This document shows, in pieces, positions 34,480 to 44,500 of a stretch of 50,641 nucleotides of DNA. The stretch is from NCBI GenBank assembly GCA_902778855.1, contig CACYZM010000036.1, positions 1-50,641 on the forward strand, in the 5' to 3' direction. Position 1 is the first letter of the stretch, and each line of letters starts with the position of its first letter. The DNA comes from an uncultured Bacteroidia bacterium (GTDB lineage Bacteria > Bacteroidota > Bacteroidia > Bacteroidales > UBA932). The notes beneath the pieces are model-generated. The model did no database searches and was not told where the DNA came from. It saw only the letters and a program-made list of their open reading frames with translations. A program made the translations under genes and the position numbers.

Positions 34480-36126
34480 ATGGACAGTCCCAGATTTTTG
34501 CGCATCATTCTTTGCGGAATCGCCCTCCTGTGCGCTTCCGTCGGGCTTGACGCCCAATCCGCCAAGTACATCGACGCCCTGAAATACTATCAGCAGAACG
34601 ACTACCGGGAGGCCCTCGGCCTCTTCCGGGAAGAGGTTCGCGAAAACCCCGGCAACGACGCCGCCTGCTACTATATCGCCATGATCTGCACGGCCGACAA
34701 AACCCGGGAGGCCGAAGCCATCGAATGGTTCAAGCGCGCCGTCGAACTGGCACCCGACAATTTCTGGTACCGGTATTCCCTGGCCACCTTCTATATCCAC
34801 AGCGGCCGGCAGGAGCTCGGTATGCCAATGCTCGAGCAGCTGATCGCCGATTTCCCGAAGAAGAGCGACCTGTATTTCGACCTGATCAACGTCTATCTCT
34901 CCGAGAACGACGCCGAGAAGGCCCTGGCCACCCTCGACAAGATCGACGCCATCAAAGGCAAGAACGAGGCGACCGCCCTCACCCGCACGGAGCTGCTGCT
35001 CAAGAGCGAGAAAGCCGACCCGGACAGCGTGTACACGGCGCTGGCCGCTTACTACGAAGACTGCCGCTCGCCGCGCCTGGCCGCGGTCCTGGGCGATTAC
35101 TATGCGGGCACCTACCGCGACACCCTCGCCCTGCGCTATTATGACGAGGCGCTGGAACTGAATCCCGACTTCACGCCTGCCTGGCTCGGCAAGGCCGGCG
35201 TCTACCAGGTGCTCCGGCAGTACGACAATTTCTTCAACAGCTTCTCCCACGTGCTGCGCGACCCGTACGTCCAGCCCCAGGCCAAGGTGGGCCAGCTGGA
35301 ACAGATGATGGCCAATCCGCAGTTCGTGCACACCTTCGCCACGGAATTCGACCAGATGATGCTCGACGTGCACGCCGCCCACCCCGACGACAGCACCGTC
35401 AATACGATGCTCGGCGGCTACTACTACCGCACCGGACGGCCGCACCTGGCCATCGAAGTGATGCGGCAGAATATGGAGCAGCATCCCGAGAGCGCCGACG
35501 ACGCCCTCTCCTACCTCATCCTGCTCTACTACCAGGAAGCCTGGCCGCACCTGGCCGAGGAGGCGACAGTCGCCATCCAGCGTTTCCCGGGCAACCACGA
35601 CATGCTGCAGATGCGCGCCATCGCCAACGGCCAGCAGAAAAACTACGACGCCGCCCTCGAAGACTATGAGACCATCGTGCGGCTCAATCCCAAGGACACC
35701 ACGGTCGCCAAGGTCACCTACTCCTCCATCGGCGACATCTATCATCTGAAGGGAGACGTCAAGAAAGCCTTCAAATACTACGAAAAGGCCCTGAAGATCG
35801 ATCCCGATTACAACCCGGTGCTCAACAACTACGCCTATTATCTCTCGCTCGAAGGCAAGAACCTGAAAAGAGCCAAGGAGATGAGCCGCAAGACCATCAC
35901 CACCGAGCCCGATAATCCCACCTACCTCGACACCTACGCGTGGATCCTGCACCTGCTCGGGGAGGACATCGAAGCCAAGGCCATCTTCAAGCACGCGATG
36001 CTCTACGGCGGCAAGGAAAGCCGCACCATCCTCGAGCACTACGCCAAAGTCCTGGAGACGCTGGGCGAGAAGGACCTGGCCAACATCTACTACCAGCAGG
36101 CCGCGTCCATGCAGGAAGACAACTAA
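34480..36126 (+). CDS. Secreted tetratricopeptide repeat protein
   Basis: Protein of 548 residues with a signal peptide ending VGLDAQ and TPR repeats almost to the end; clear units are YIDALKYYQQNDYREALGLF (about 28-47), WYRYSLATFYIHSGRQELG, and YEKALKIDPDYNPVLNNYAY near 425. TPR arrays bind partner proteins; this family lies before EnvC-type genes across Bacteroidetes and may help an envelope complex, though its function is not known to me. ATG 34480 begins the signal peptide. Its stop is 13 bases before envC. Confidence 0.88.
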   Translation: MDSPRFLRIILCGIALLCASVGLDAQSAKYIDALKYYQQNDYREALGLFREEVRENPGNDAACYYIAMICTADKTREAEAIEWFKRAVELAPDNFWYRYSLATFYIHSGRQELGMPMLEQLIADFPKKSDLYFDLINVYLSENDAEKALATLDKIDAIKGKNEATALTRTELLLKSEKADPDSVYTALAAYYEDCRSPRLAAVLGDYYAGTYRDTLALRYYDEALELNPDFTPAWLGKAGVYQVLRQYDNFFNSFSHVLRDPYVQPQAKVGQLEQMMANPQFVHTFATEFDQMMLDVHAAHPDDSTVNTMLGGYYYRTGRPHLAIEVMRQNMEQHPESADDALSYLILLYYQEAWPHLAEEATVAIQRFPGNHDMLQMRAIANGQQKNYDAALEDYETIVRLNPKDTTVAKVTYSSIGDIYHLKGDVKKAFKYYEKALKIDPDYNPVLNNYAYYLSLEGKNLKRAKEMSRKTITTEPDNPTYLDTYAWILHLLGEDIEAKAIFKHAMLYGGKESRTILEHYAKVLETLGEKDLANIYYQQAASMQEDN

Positions 36127-36139
36127 CGACGACCGGACG

Positions 36140-37306
36140 ATGAAACGACTCCTCCTGCTCTCCGCCTTGCTGCTGCTGGGAACGTTCGCCTTCGGGCAGG
36201 ACGTTTCGAAGCAGAACGAGCGCAAACGCCGGATCGAGGAGGAAATCAGTTATATCGACAACCAGCTCAAGGCCATCACCGGCCGGCAGAAGGCCACCAC
36301 CGACCAGCTTCAGCTCATCCGCAAGCGCGTGGCCAACCGCAAGTCGCTCATCAGCGACCTCGACCACCGCATCGCCGTGATCAACGACTCCCTGACCGCC
36401 AAGCAGCGGGAGATCAACCGGCTCCAGAAAGAGCTCGACACGCTGGAGACCTATTCCCACAAGCTGATCTACAACACCTACAAGAACCGCGACACCAAAT
36501 TCTGGTTCATGTACATCCTGGCCAGCGAAGACATCGGGCAGGGCTATCGCCGCTTCGCCTTTTTCCGGAACCTGGCGAGCGAAGTGAGCGTCCAGGCCGG
36601 CCGGATCCGGGAGAAGCAGGCCGAGATCGCGGCGGAACGCGAGAAACTGGCCGCCATCCGGGCGGACGCCCTATCCACCAAGAAGGAAAGGGAGACCGAA
36701 TACAAGAAACTCGTGGCTGAGGAGAAGCAGTCGCAGGATGACATCAAGCGGCTGGCCAAGACGGAGAAACAGTACCGGCAGGAACTGGCCGCCAAGCGGA
36801 AGGAAGTCGAGCGGCTGAACCAGGAAATCAAGAAAGTCCTCAAGACCACGGTGGCCGAACAGAAGAAAGACCAGACCAAGGTCGACAAGGCCCTGTCGGG
36901 CCAGTTCGCCCAGAACAAGGGCAAACTCCCCTGGCCGCTGAAGCAGGGCGTCATCACCGAGCGGTTCGGCGTCCACAACCATCCGGTCTATACCAACCTG
37001 AAGCTGCCCGACAACCCCGGCGTCACCTTCTCGACGACCAAGGGCGCCGAAGTCTTCAGCGTCTTCGACGGCGAAGTCCGCAAGGTCGTCGTCCTGCCCG
37101 GCTACAACCAGTGCGTGCTGGTGCAGCACGGCGAATACTTCACCTTCTACTGCAAACTGGCCGGCGTCTCCGTGAAGAGCGGCCAGAAGGTCAAGACCGG
37201 CGACAAGCTCGGCACCCTCGAAATCGAAGGCAACACCTCCTCCCTACATTTCCAGATCTGGAAAGGCACGGACAAACAGAATCCCGAATCCTGGCTCAGG
37301 AAGTAA
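36140..37306 (+). CDS. envC: EnvC-like murein hydrolase activator
   Basis: Periplasmic protein of 388 residues: signal peptide ending FAFGQ, long coiled coil (about 22-270) rich in Lys, Glu and Gln, and a C-terminal LytM/M23 domain (about 280-388). The domain reads FGVHNHP, HGEYFTFYCKL and SLHFQIWKG; the metal ligands of active M23 peptidases are incomplete, as in EnvC and NlpD, which activate amidases rather than cut murein. Role in cell separation is therefore likely. Confidence 0.92.
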   Translation: MKRLLLLSALLLLGTFAFGQDVSKQNERKRRIEEEISYIDNQLKAITGRQKATTDQLQLIRKRVANRKSLISDLDHRIAVINDSLTAKQREINRLQKELDTLETYSHKLIYNTYKNRDTKFWFMYILASEDIGQGYRRFAFFRNLASEVSVQAGRIREKQAEIAAEREKLAAIRADALSTKKERETEYKKLVAEEKQSQDDIKRLAKTEKQYRQELAAKRKEVERLNQEIKKVLKTTVAEQKKDQTKVDKALSGQFAQNKGKLPWPLKQGVITERFGVHNHPVYTNLKLPDNPGVTFSTTKGAEVFSVFDGEVRKVVVLPGYNQCVLVQHGEYFTFYCKLAGVSVKSGQKVKTGDKLGTLEIEGNTSSLHFQIWKGTDKQNPESWLRK

Positions 37307-37328
37307 CCGACTAACGGTTCATCCGGCA

Positions 37329-38306
37329 TCAATAGTGGAAGCTGCTGCCGCCGATGAATTCCCGGATGATGGACGTCGGCGGAATGTGGCGCACGTCGAG
37401 CGGCGTAGTCGCGATGACGCTTCGGATGAGGCCCAGCAGACGCTGGGCTTCGCCTTGTGCGGGCGATGAGGCCGGCAGGATCTGCAGCAGCGGTTCCGCG
37501 TAGCATTTCAGCATCGGAATCTCGTAGAAGAGGGCCGAATTGAATTCGGCATCGGCCAGCGGCTTGAACGGAATGATGTACTTCTCCTCGCCGACGCCGA
37601 CGCTCGGCCAGCGGAGGATCGTGTCTTCGGCCGACATCCCGCGGAACTGGTGGTCGCGCACCATCCGGCGGAGGAGCCGGTAGTCGCGGGCCTGCATCCG
37701 GGTTTTTTCGTCGATGCGGATCGGCGTGAGCACCGAGACGTACAGCTTGTATTTCTCTTCGTCGGGAATCTGGGGCGTCAGGCCCGGATTCAAGCCGTGG
37801 ATGCCTTCCATGATCAGCACGTCGTTCTCGGTGAGCTGCAGGAACTGGCCCACGAATTTGCGGGTACCCGAGGCGAAATCGTATTTGGGGATTTCCACGC
37901 GTTTGCCGGCGAACAGCTCTTCCAGCTGCTGGTTGAGGAACGGGACGTCCAACGCCTCGAGGCATTCGAAATCGTATTCCCCGTTCTCGTCGAGCGGCGT
38001 GTCGACGCGGTTGCGGAAATAGTCGTCGAGCGAAATGATGATGGGGTTCAGGCCGTTGACCCGCATATGCAGGGCCAGGCGCTTGGAGGAGGTCGTCTTG
38101 CCGCTGCTCGACGGGCCGGCGATGAGCACGAGCTTCACGCCGGGGCGGGAGGCGATATCGTTGGCGAGTTCCGCGTAGCGGTGGTCGTGGAGGGTTTCCG
38201 ACAGGTTGATCACATAGCGGACTTTTCCGACGGCGACCGCCTGGTTGAGGGTCTTCACGTTGTTTTCGCGGAAAAGGTTCCGCCACATCGACATTTCTTT
38301 GATCAT
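37329..38306 (-). CDS. Uridine kinase-like nucleoside kinase, short form
   Basis: P-loop kinase of 325 residues. Walker A GPSSSGKTTSSKR is near residues 63-75, then ISLDDYFRNRVDTPLDE, VLIMEGIHGLNPGLTPQ, RLLRRMVRDHQFRG and the C-terminal PPTSIIREFIGGSSFHY. This matches the Bacteroidetes nucleoside kinase family, whose usual members are about 550 residues with an N-terminal TGS/ThrRS-like region. That region is absent: the start is fixed by an ATGA overlap with uvrA. The remaining part holds all kinase motifs. Substrate is probably uridine or cytidine, by family. Confidence 0.87.
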   Translation of the reverse strand: MIKEMSMWRNLFRENNVKTLNQAVAVGKVRYVINLSETLHDHRYAELANDIASRPGVKLVLIAGPSSSGKTTSSKRLALHMRVNGLNPIIISLDDYFRNRVDTPLDENGEYDFECLEALDVPFLNQQLEELFAGKRVEIPKYDFASGTRKFVGQFLQLTENDVLIMEGIHGLNPGLTPQIPDEEKYKLYVSVLTPIRIDEKTRMQARDYRLLRRMVRDHQFRGMSAEDTILRWPSVGVGEEKYIIPFKPLADAEFNSALFYEIPMLKCYAEPLLQILPASSPAQGEAQRLLGLIRSVIATTPLDVRHIPPTSIIREFIGGSSFHY

Positions 38307-41119
38307 AGTATCTCTTTTAAATATTGTCCGGTATAGGAGCCGGGGGTGGCGGCCACCTGTTCGGGCGTGCCGGCGGCCACGATCGTCCCGCCGGCGGCGC
38401 CGCCTTCGGGGCCGAGGTCGATGAGCCAGTCCACCGACTTGAGGATATCGAGATTGTGCTCGATGATGACCACGGTGTTGCCCCGGTCGACCAGGCGCTG
38501 GAGCACCCCGATCAGGACCTGGATGTCCTCGAAATGCAGGCCCGTGGTCGGCTCGTCGAGGAGGTAGAGGGTATTGCCCGTGTCGCGGCGGGATAGTTCC
38601 GCCGAGAGTTTGAGCCGCTGGCTCTCGCCGCCGCTGAGCGTGGTGGCCGGCTGGCCGAGCGTCAGGTAGCCCAGACCGACTTCTTCCAGCGTGCGGAGCT
38701 TCTGGGCCACCGACGGGATGGCGCTGAAGAACTCGGCCGCCTGCGCGATGCTCATATCGAGCACCTCGCTGATGTTCTTGCCCTTGTATTTGACGGCCAG
38801 CGTATCGGGCTTGTAACGCTTTCCGCCGCATTCCTTGCAGGTAACCTGGGCGGAGGGCAGGAAATGCATCTCGATCAGCTGCAGACCGGCGCCCTTGCAG
38901 GCTTCGCAGCGGCCGCCCTTCACGTTGAACGAGAAGCGGTTGGCCTTGAAGCCGCGGATCTTGGCGTCGGGCGTGGCCTCGAACAGCCGGCGGATGTCGG
39001 TCATCACGTCGGTGTAGGTGGCCGGGTTGCTGCGCGGCGAGCGGCCGATGGGGGCTTGGTCGATCTCGATGACCTTGTCGATGTTCGACAGGCCGTCGAT
39101 CCGGTCGTAGGGCAGGACGGGATATTTGGAACGGTAGATTTTGTTGCTGAGGATGGGCAGAAGCGTCTCGCTCACCAGCGAACTCTTGCCGCTGCCGCTC
39201 ACGCCGCTGATGCCTACGAGCAGGCCGAGCGGGAGGTCGAGCGTCACGTCTTTCAGGTTGTTGCCGCGGGCGCCCCGGAGGGTGATGAACCGGCCGTTGC
39301 CGGGCCGGCGGACGGCCGGCACGGGGATGGCTTTCCGGCCGAGCAGGTAGTCGATGGTCGGGCTGGCGCCCGCCGGCACGGCTTCGATGTCGGAAGGCCG
39401 GCCGTTGTAGAGCAGACGGCCGCCCTTTTCGCCGGCGCCGGGGCCGAGGTCGACCAGCCAGTCGGCGCTGCGCATCATCTCCTCGTCGTGCTCGACCACC
39501 ATCACGGAATTGCCTTCGTCGCGCAGGGTCTTCAGCGAGTCGATGAGCTTGCGGTTGTCTTTCTGGTGCAGGCCGATGCTTGGTTCGTCGAGTACATAGA
39601 GCACATTGACCAGTTTCGAGCCGATCTGCGTGGCCAGGCGGATGCGCTGGCTTTCGCCGCCGCTCAGCGTGCGGGTGGCCCGGCTGAGCGAGAGGTATTC
39701 CAGGCCCACGGCCTTGAGGAAGCCGATGCGGTCGGACAGTTCCTTGAGGATATCGTCGGCGATGGCCCGCTGCCGGTTCGTGAGCCGCGGCGGCAGGGCC
39801 TTCACCCAGTCGTACAGCGCGGAGATGTCCATATCGGCCACCTCGGCGATGTTCTTGCCGTCGATCTTGAAGTACAGAGCCTCCTTCTTGAGGCGCGTGC
39901 CGCCGCAGACCGGGCAGGGCATTTCCTCGAGGAAAAGCTCCTTGCGGGCCTGTTTCCGCTCGCTTTCCTCCTCGTCGCCCGTCGACAGCTGGGAAAGGAT
40001 GCCGGGGAAAGAAGACATCTCCATATCCGATTCGGACGTGCCGACGCGCAGCAGTTCCTCGGAACCGTAGAGGATCACCTGAAGCGCCTCTTCCGGGATG
40101 TCCCGGATGGGGTCGTGCAGCGAGAACTTGTATTTGCGGGCGATGGCTTCCAGGTAGCGGAACATCGTGTTGCCGCGCATTGGCCCGATGCTCTCGATGC
40201 CACCGTCGGCAATCGAACGGCCGCGGTCGGGGATGATCTTGTCGAGATCCACCCGCGCCACGGTGCCCAGACCGCGGCAGTGCGGGCAGGCGCCCTGCGG
40301 GGAATTGAACGAGAAGGTATAGGGGGCCGGCACCTCGAACGAAAGGCCCGTGTCGGGGCACACGAGGTTGCGGCTGAAATGCTGCAGATTGCCGTCTTCG
40401 AGCGTCAGGATGCAGAGCGAGCCCTTTCCCTGGCCGAGGGCCGTGTTCACGGACTCCCGGATGCGTTTGCGGTCGTCTTCGGAGGGAATCAACTTGTCGA
40501 CCACCAGTTCCACGAAGTGGACCTTGTAGCGGTCGAGCGGGCCCGCTTCGGCCAGGTCGGTCAGCTGCCCGTCGATGCGCACCTGCGTGTAGCCTTTGCG
40601 CTGCAGCTGGACGAACAGTTCCCGGTAGTGCCCCTTGCGCCCGCGGACGAGCGGGGCCAGCAGGAGCACTTTCTGGCCAGCGTACTGCCGGAGGATGAGG
40701 CTGACGATTTCCTCATCGGTATACCGGACCATCTCCTTGCCGCTCTCCGGCGAAAAGGCCTGCGAGGCCCGGGCGTAGAGCAGGCGAAAGAAGTCGTAGA
40801 TTTCCGTGATGGTGCCCACCGTGGAGCGGGGATTGCGGCCCACGGTCTTCTGCTCGATCGAGATCACGGGGCTCAGGCCCCGGATTTCGTCGATGTCGGG
40901 CCGCTCGAGGATGCCGATGAACTGGCGGGCGTAGGCCGAAAGCGTATCCATATACCGCCGCTGCCCTTCGGCGCAGATCGTGTCGAAGGCCAGGGAACTC
41001 TTCCCGCTGCCCGACAGGCCGGTCACCACGACCAGCGCGTCGCGCGGGATGTCCAGGTCGATGTTCTTGAGGTTGTGGACCCGGGCGCCGATGATGGATA
41101 TCTGTTCGCTTTCCGCCAT
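38303..41119 (-). CDS. uvrA: Excinuclease ABC subunit UvrA
   Basis: Damage-sensing ATPase of nucleotide excision repair, 938 residues, normal length. Two ABC modules: Walker [10 protein letters not shown] near residue 31 and GVSGSGKSS near 645, with signatures [16 protein letters not shown] and [16 protein letters not shown]. The zinc site CEACKGAG...CKECGG in module 2 is complete. In module 1 the first pair reads CPDTG, one Cys short, followed by CPHC; I believe related Bacteroidetes proteins share this. It starts one base after the MBL gene stop and overlaps the kinase start (ATGA). Confidence 0.98.
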   Translation of the reverse strand: MAESEQISIIGARVHNLKNIDLDIPRDALVVVTGLSGSGKSSLAFDTICAEGQRRYMDTLSAYARQFIGILERPDIDEIRGLSPVISIEQKTVGRNPRSTVGTITEIYDFFRLLYARASQAFSPESGKEMVRYTDEEIVSLILRQYAGQKVLLLAPLVRGRKGHYRELFVQLQRKGYTQVRIDGQLTDLAEAGPLDRYKVHFVELVVDKLIPSEDDRKRIRESVNTALGQGKGSLCILTLEDGNLQHFSRNLVCPDTGLSFEVPAPYTFSFNSPQGACPHCRGLGTVARVDLDKIIPDRGRSIADGGIESIGPMRGNTMFRYLEAIARKYKFSLHDPIRDIPEEALQVILYGSEELLRVGTSESDMEMSSFPGILSQLSTGDEEESERKQARKELFLEEMPCPVCGGTRLKKEALYFKIDGKNIAEVADMDISALYDWVKALPPRLTNRQRAIADDILKELSDRIGFLKAVGLEYLSLSRATRTLSGGESQRIRLATQIGSKLVNVLYVLDEPSIGLHQKDNRKLIDSLKTLRDEGNSVMVVEHDEEMMRSADWLVDLGPGAGEKGGRLLYNGRPSDIEAVPAGASPTIDYLLGRKAIPVPAVRRPGNGRFITLRGARGNNLKDVTLDLPLGLLVGISGVSGSGKSSLVSETLLPILSNKIYRSKYPVLPYDRIDGLSNIDKVIEIDQAPIGRSPRSNPATYTDVMTDIRRLFEATPDAKIRGFKANRFSFNVKGGRCEACKGAGLQLIEMHFLPSAQVTCKECGGKRYKPDTLAVKYKGKNISEVLDMSIAQAAEFFSAIPSVAQKLRTLEEVGLGYLTLGQPATTLSGGESQRLKLSAELSRRDTGNTLYLLDEPTTGLHFEDIQVLIGVLQRLVDRGNTVVIIEHNLDILKSVDWLIDLGPEGGAAGGTIVAAGTPEQVAATPGSYTGQYLKEIL

Positions 41120-41120
41120 A

Positions 41121-41762
41121 TTATGCCGGTTGCAGGAAAGGATTGGTGACGCGTTCGTAGCCGATCGAGGTGGCGGGGCCGTGGCCGGGGAGGACGTAGA
41201 CGTCGCCGTCGAGCGGCATCAGTTTCCGGGCGATGCTTTCCATCAGCTGGTCGTAATCGCCGCCCGGATGGTCGCTGCGGCCGATGCTGCCGGCAAAGAG
41301 GGTGTCGCCCGAGAAGAGAACGCTGTCGGCCTGCGAATAGAAGCAGACGCCGCCCTGCGTGTGGCCGGGCGTGGCGATGACTTCCAGCGACAAGTTGCCG
41401 AACCGGATGACGTCGCCGTCGGCGATGTCGGTGAATTCACCCCCGAAGGGCGTGCAGACCAGGCCCAGGCTTTGGCACCACTCCTGGCTGCGCACGATCT
41501 GCTCCCGGTCGGCCGGGTGCATCAAAACGGGAATCTGGTATTGGCGGGCCACTTCGTCGAGCGAGAGCACGTGGTCGAAATGGCCGTGCGTCAGCAGGAC
41601 CTTGACCGGTTTGAGCTGCCGCTCCTCGATGAAATTGTAGAGGCGCTGCCGCTCCCGGTCGCCATAGAAGCCGGGGTCGATGATCACGCATTCTTTCGTC
41701 TCGTCCCAGGCCACATAGCTGCACTCGCGGAGCGGATTGCAATAGAAAGTCTTAATCTCCAT
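41121..41762 (-). CDS. MBL-fold metallo-hydrolase, glyoxalase II-like
   Basis: Protein of 213 residues with the metallo-beta-lactamase metal motif THGHFDHV near residues 56-63, [12 protein letters not shown] near 133, [18 protein letters not shown] near 153 and LPGHGPATS near 197. This is the glyoxalase II-like thioester hydrolase group; substrate unknown. ATG 41762 is preferred to ATG 41780, because the latter lies one base after the -7 box (41789-41782) and would be untranscribed or at the very end of the mRNA. First gene of an MBL-uvrA-kinase operon. Confidence 0.9.
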   Translation of the reverse strand: MEIKTFYCNPLRECSYVAWDETKECVIIDPGFYGDRERQRLYNFIEERQLKPVKVLLTHGHFDHVLSLDEVARQYQIPVLMHPADREQIVRSQEWCQSLGLVCTPFGGEFTDIADGDVIRFGNLSLEVIATPGHTQGGVCFYSQADSVLFSGDTLFAGSIGRSDHPGGDYDQLMESIARKLMPLDGDVYVLPGHGPATSIGYERVTNPFLQPA

Positions 41763-41781
41763 AATTATCCCTTCAAACATA

Positions 41782-41810
41782 CAAATTTACGAAAAGATGT
41801 TGTAAATTTG
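41782..41810. promoter_or_regulatory. Symmetric divergent promoter for MBL-uvrA (-) and deoxynucleoside kinase (+)
   Basis: Perfect nine-base inverted repeat CAAATTTAC (41782-41790) and GTAAATTTG (41802-41810) with an 11-base spacer. Each arm holds a TAAATTTG -7 box; the two boxes are 13 bases apart, the same distance as in the 15935-15965 promoter. Confidence 0.7.
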
Positions 41811-41836
41811 CGAAGAAACAAAAACTTCAGCGCAGT

Positions 41837-42451
41837 ATGCATATCGCGATAGCAGGCAACATCGGCAGCGGCAAGACCACCCTCACCCGGATGCTGGTCG
41901 ACCACTTCCACTGGACCCCCAAATACGAATCCGTGGACTTCAACCCCTATCTGGCTGATTTCTACAACGACATGGAACGCTGGTCGTTCAATATCCAGGT
42001 ATACTTCCTCAACAAGCGCTTCCTCGACGTGGTCGAGATCAGCAAGCACGAAGAGATCATCGTCCAGGACCGGAGCATCTACGAAGACGCCTGCATCTTC
42101 GCGCCCAATCTCCATAACATGGGCCTGATGTCGACCCGCGATTTCGACAACTACCGTTCGCTCTTCTCGCTGATGGCCTCGCTCGTCAAGGCGCCCGACC
42201 TGCTGATCTACCTCCGCAGCTCGATTCCCCACCTGGTGGGCAACATCCAGAAGCGCGGCCGCGAATACGAAAGCAGCATCCGCCTCGACTACCTCAAGGG
42301 CCTCAACGCCCTCTATGAAGAATGGATTGAGAACTACACCGACGGCAAGCTGCTGATCATCGACGTCGACAAACTCAACTTCGAGGAAAGCCCCGAAGAC
42401 TTCAGCACCATCTGCGACCGCATCGAAGCCCAGCTTCACGGCCTGTTCTAG
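41837..42451 (+). CDS. Deoxynucleoside kinase
   Basis: Protein of 204 residues of the deoxyadenosine/deoxyguanosine kinase family for salvage of deoxynucleosides. P-loop [11 protein letters not shown] at residues 5-15, the [14 protein letters not shown] motif near 75-88 with the DRS signature, and LIYLRSSIP near 117 followed by RGREYE. The -7 box leaves a 26-base leader. It stands alone, ending 37 bases before the convergent PfkB stop; that gap holds one arm of a TGGGGCAGG inverted repeat but no clear terminator. Confidence 0.92.
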   Translation: MHIAIAGNIGSGKTTLTRMLVDHFHWTPKYESVDFNPYLADFYNDMERWSFNIQVYFLNKRFLDVVEISKHEEIIVQDRSIYEDACIFAPNLHNMGLMSTRDFDNYRSLFSLMASLVKAPDLLIYLRSSIPHLVGNIQKRGREYESSIRLDYLKGLNALYEEWIENYTDGKLLIIDVDKLNFEESPEDFSTICDRIEAQLHGLF

Positions 42452-42488
42452 GCAAAAAGCTCATTCTGGGGCAGGTCCCCGACTGGCG

Positions 42489-43481
42489 CTATTCTTCCTG
42501 CCCCATCAGGCGGCGGATTTCCGCCTTGGCGGATTTCCAGCGGGGAATGTCGATCTTGGTACCGATGACTTCCACGACTTTGGCGGCGAGGGCGGATCCG
42601 ACCTCGCCGCAAGTTTTCAGGGACATCCCCTGCGCGTGGGCGAAGAGGAAACCGGCGGCGTAGGTGTCGCCGGCGCCGGTGGCGTCGACCGCCTCGCCCG
42701 GCCAGGGATCGATGAAGTGGAATTCGTCGCCGCGCTGGATCATCGACCCGTCCTTGCCGATCTTGACGATGGCCGTATCGACCATCTCCGACATGGCCTG
42801 AAGCGCCTGGCGGGGCGGCAGGTGCGTGAAGGCCGCAGCTTCCGTCTCGTTGGCGAAGATGATGTCGACGTAATTCTTGACGACATCCTGCAGAAACACC
42901 AGATTCGACTCCACGACATTGTAAGAAGCCATGTCGAGCGAGATCGTCATCCGGCGCTCCTTCCCCATCTCCATGGCCCGGCGGACCAGTGCCTGGTTCT
43001 GCACCAGATAGCCCTCGATGTGGAGATAATCGTAGCCCTCGAAGTATTCCGGCCGCAGGTCGTCGGGCTCCAGTTGCAGGGCCGCGCCCAGATAGGTGGC
43101 GAAGGTCCGGTCGGCGTTGGGCGCCGTGATGAAGACCATCGCCCGGCCCGAGGCTTCAGTGCCTACCAGCAGGTTCGACTTGATGCCGGTCTGCAGCTGG
43201 GCCTGGCGGAACAGCGAGCCCAGTTCGTCGTCACCCACCTTGCCGATGTATCCCGAGGGCATGCCCAGGATGGCCGTCGCGGTGACGGTATTGGCGGCCG
43301 AGCCGCCGGCCACGTACTGGACGCCGATCTCCTTGAGGTCGTTCCAGATGGTGTTGCCGGTCGGGGCATCCACGTGCTGCATGCTGCCCAGCGGCAGGTT
43401 ATATTTCTTGAGGAGCGAGTCGTCGGGTAGGACGGCCAGAATGTCGGTCAGCGCGTTGCCGATGCCGAGGATCGATTTCAT
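42489..43481 (-). CDS. PfkB family kinase, adenosine kinase-like
   Basis: Kinase of 330 residues. The N-terminal GIGNALTDILA, the AGGSAANT signature near 57-64 and the catalytic DATGAGDTYAAGF near 269-281 place it in the adenosine/ribokinase group, and the length and N-terminus fit adenosine kinase. It likely phosphorylates a nucleoside or sugar; the product is not proven. Last gene of a six-gene minus-strand unit, overlapping the UPF0104 gene by four bases (ATGA). Confidence 0.88.
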   Translation of the reverse strand: MKSILGIGNALTDILAVLPDDSLLKKYNLPLGSMQHVDAPTGNTIWNDLKEIGVQYVAGGSAANTVTATAILGMPSGYIGKVGDDELGSLFRQAQLQTGIKSNLLVGTEASGRAMVFITAPNADRTFATYLGAALQLEPDDLRPEYFEGYDYLHIEGYLVQNQALVRRAMEMGKERRMTISLDMASYNVVESNLVFLQDVVKNYVDIIFANETEAAAFTHLPPRQALQAMSEMVDTAIVKIGKDGSMIQRGDEFHFIDPWPGEAVDATGAGDTYAAGFLFAHAQGMSLKTCGEVGSALAAKVVEVIGTKIDIPRWKSAKAEIRRLMGQEE

Positions 43482-44497
43482 GCGGGAGTGTTGGTTTGTT
43501 TCAGTTTCTTGCGGTAGATGGCCCAGCTGGCGAGGGCGAGCAGGCCGCACAGGAGCATCTGTACGATCTGCGATTCGTGGGAAAGCGTGGCGAAGATCAG
43601 GCCGGTCTGCTTGTCGAAGCCGTAGATCGGCACGAGGGTCATCGACACGATGAAATGGTAGGCGCCGAAGCCGCCCTGCACCGGGACCACCCAGCCCAGG
43701 GAGCCGACCACCATCAGGAAAAGCGCGTCCAGCCCGTTCAGGCCGTCGGCGGAGGGGAAAGCGCGGATCGTCATCAGGCTGGTCAGCCAGTAGCCGACCC
43801 AGATGAGGACCGTATAGGCGAAGAACGCCCATTTGCCCTTCATCTTGAAGGCCGCGGAAATGCCGTTCCCCAGCCCCTTGAAGAACTTGAGGAAGGCGGC
43901 GCCCGCCTTGGTGCGGGCGATCTGCTCGCGCCGGGCCCGGATCACGAAAACGGCTGCGACCAGGACCGCCACCACGATCAGTACGATCCAGAACCAGCCG
44001 ATGCCCATCGCCCCGGCGGCAGGACGGAACATCTTCTCCACCAAAAAGTCGCGGAAGTGGCCGAAGAACAGGAGCGGCACCACGGCCAAAACCATGCAGA
44101 GCAGGTCCCAGGTGCGTTCGATCACCACGGTGCCCAGGGCGCCTTCGAAAGTGGTCTTCTTGGTCTCGGCCATCAGGCCGCAGCGCACCACTTCGCCGGA
44201 ACGCGGGAAGACGATGTTCGCCAGGTAGCAGATGGCATAGGCATCGTAGGTTTCACGCTGCGTGATCGGGCGGTCGCCCGTCCGAACCGGCTCGAGCTGG
44301 ATCCGCCAGCGGTTGCCACGGAGCCAGGTGATGATCCACATCACTGCGATGGTGCCGATGATCCAGCCCCAGCGGCAACTCTTGAGGCCGCCCACGAAGT
44401 CGGCCCAGCTCACGCCGCGGAACGCGAAATAAAGAAGCACTGCCACCACCAGCAGCAGCAGTGCATACTTCACGGCTTTCTTGACGCGCGGGTTCAT
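43478..44497 (-). CDS. UPF0104 / lysylphosphatidylglycerol synthase-like membrane protein
   Basis: Integral membrane protein of 339 residues with about eight helices. CYLANIVFPRSGEVVRCGLM and VVPVQGGFGAYHFIV are the two conserved loops of the LPG_synthase_TM (UPF0104) family. Members resemble the flippase part of MprF, but in Bacteroidetes their cargo is unknown. There is no aminoacyl-transferase domain. The gene lies three bases after the nucleotidyltransferase stop and overlaps the PfkB start. Confidence 0.87.
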   Translation of the reverse strand: MNPRVKKAVKYALLLLVVAVLLYFAFRGVSWADFVGGLKSCRWGWIIGTIAVMWIITWLRGNRWRIQLEPVRTGDRPITQRETYDAYAICYLANIVFPRSGEVVRCGLMAETKKTTFEGALGTVVIERTWDLLCMVLAVVPLLFFGHFRDFLVEKMFRPAAGAMGIGWFWIVLIVVAVLVAAVFVIRARREQIARTKAGAAFLKFFKGLGNGISAAFKMKGKWAFFAYTVLIWVGYWLTSLMTIRAFPSADGLNGLDALFLMVVGSLGWVVPVQGGFGAYHFIVSMTLVPIYGFDKQTGLIFATLSHESQIVQMLLCGLLALASWAIYRKKLKQTNTPA

Positions 44498-44500
44498 CGC

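Noticed and set aside
37305-37319. Short hairpin AACCG-ACTAA-CGGTT between envC and the kinase gene
   Set aside because: Only five base pairs and no T-run.
37329-40361. Minus-strand frame of about 1010 codons that would extend the nucleoside kinase into the uvrA region
   Set aside because: The N-terminal 680 residues are uvrA read in another frame; the ATGA overlap and conserved kinase start place the real start at 38306.
38864-41149. Plus-strand open frame of about 760 codons opposite uvrA
   Set aside because: Antisense shadow of uvrA, with no domain and no promoter.
41763-41780. ATG 41780 as start of the MBL hydrolase
   Set aside because: It lies one base after the -7 box, so it would not be within a usable transcript; ATG 41762 fits the family start.
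42467-42505. Inverted repeat TGGGGCAGG / CCTGCCCCA between the deoxynucleoside kinase and PfkB genes
   Set aside because: One arm is inside the PfkB coding sequence, the loop is 21 bases and there is no T-run, so a terminator call is not supported.
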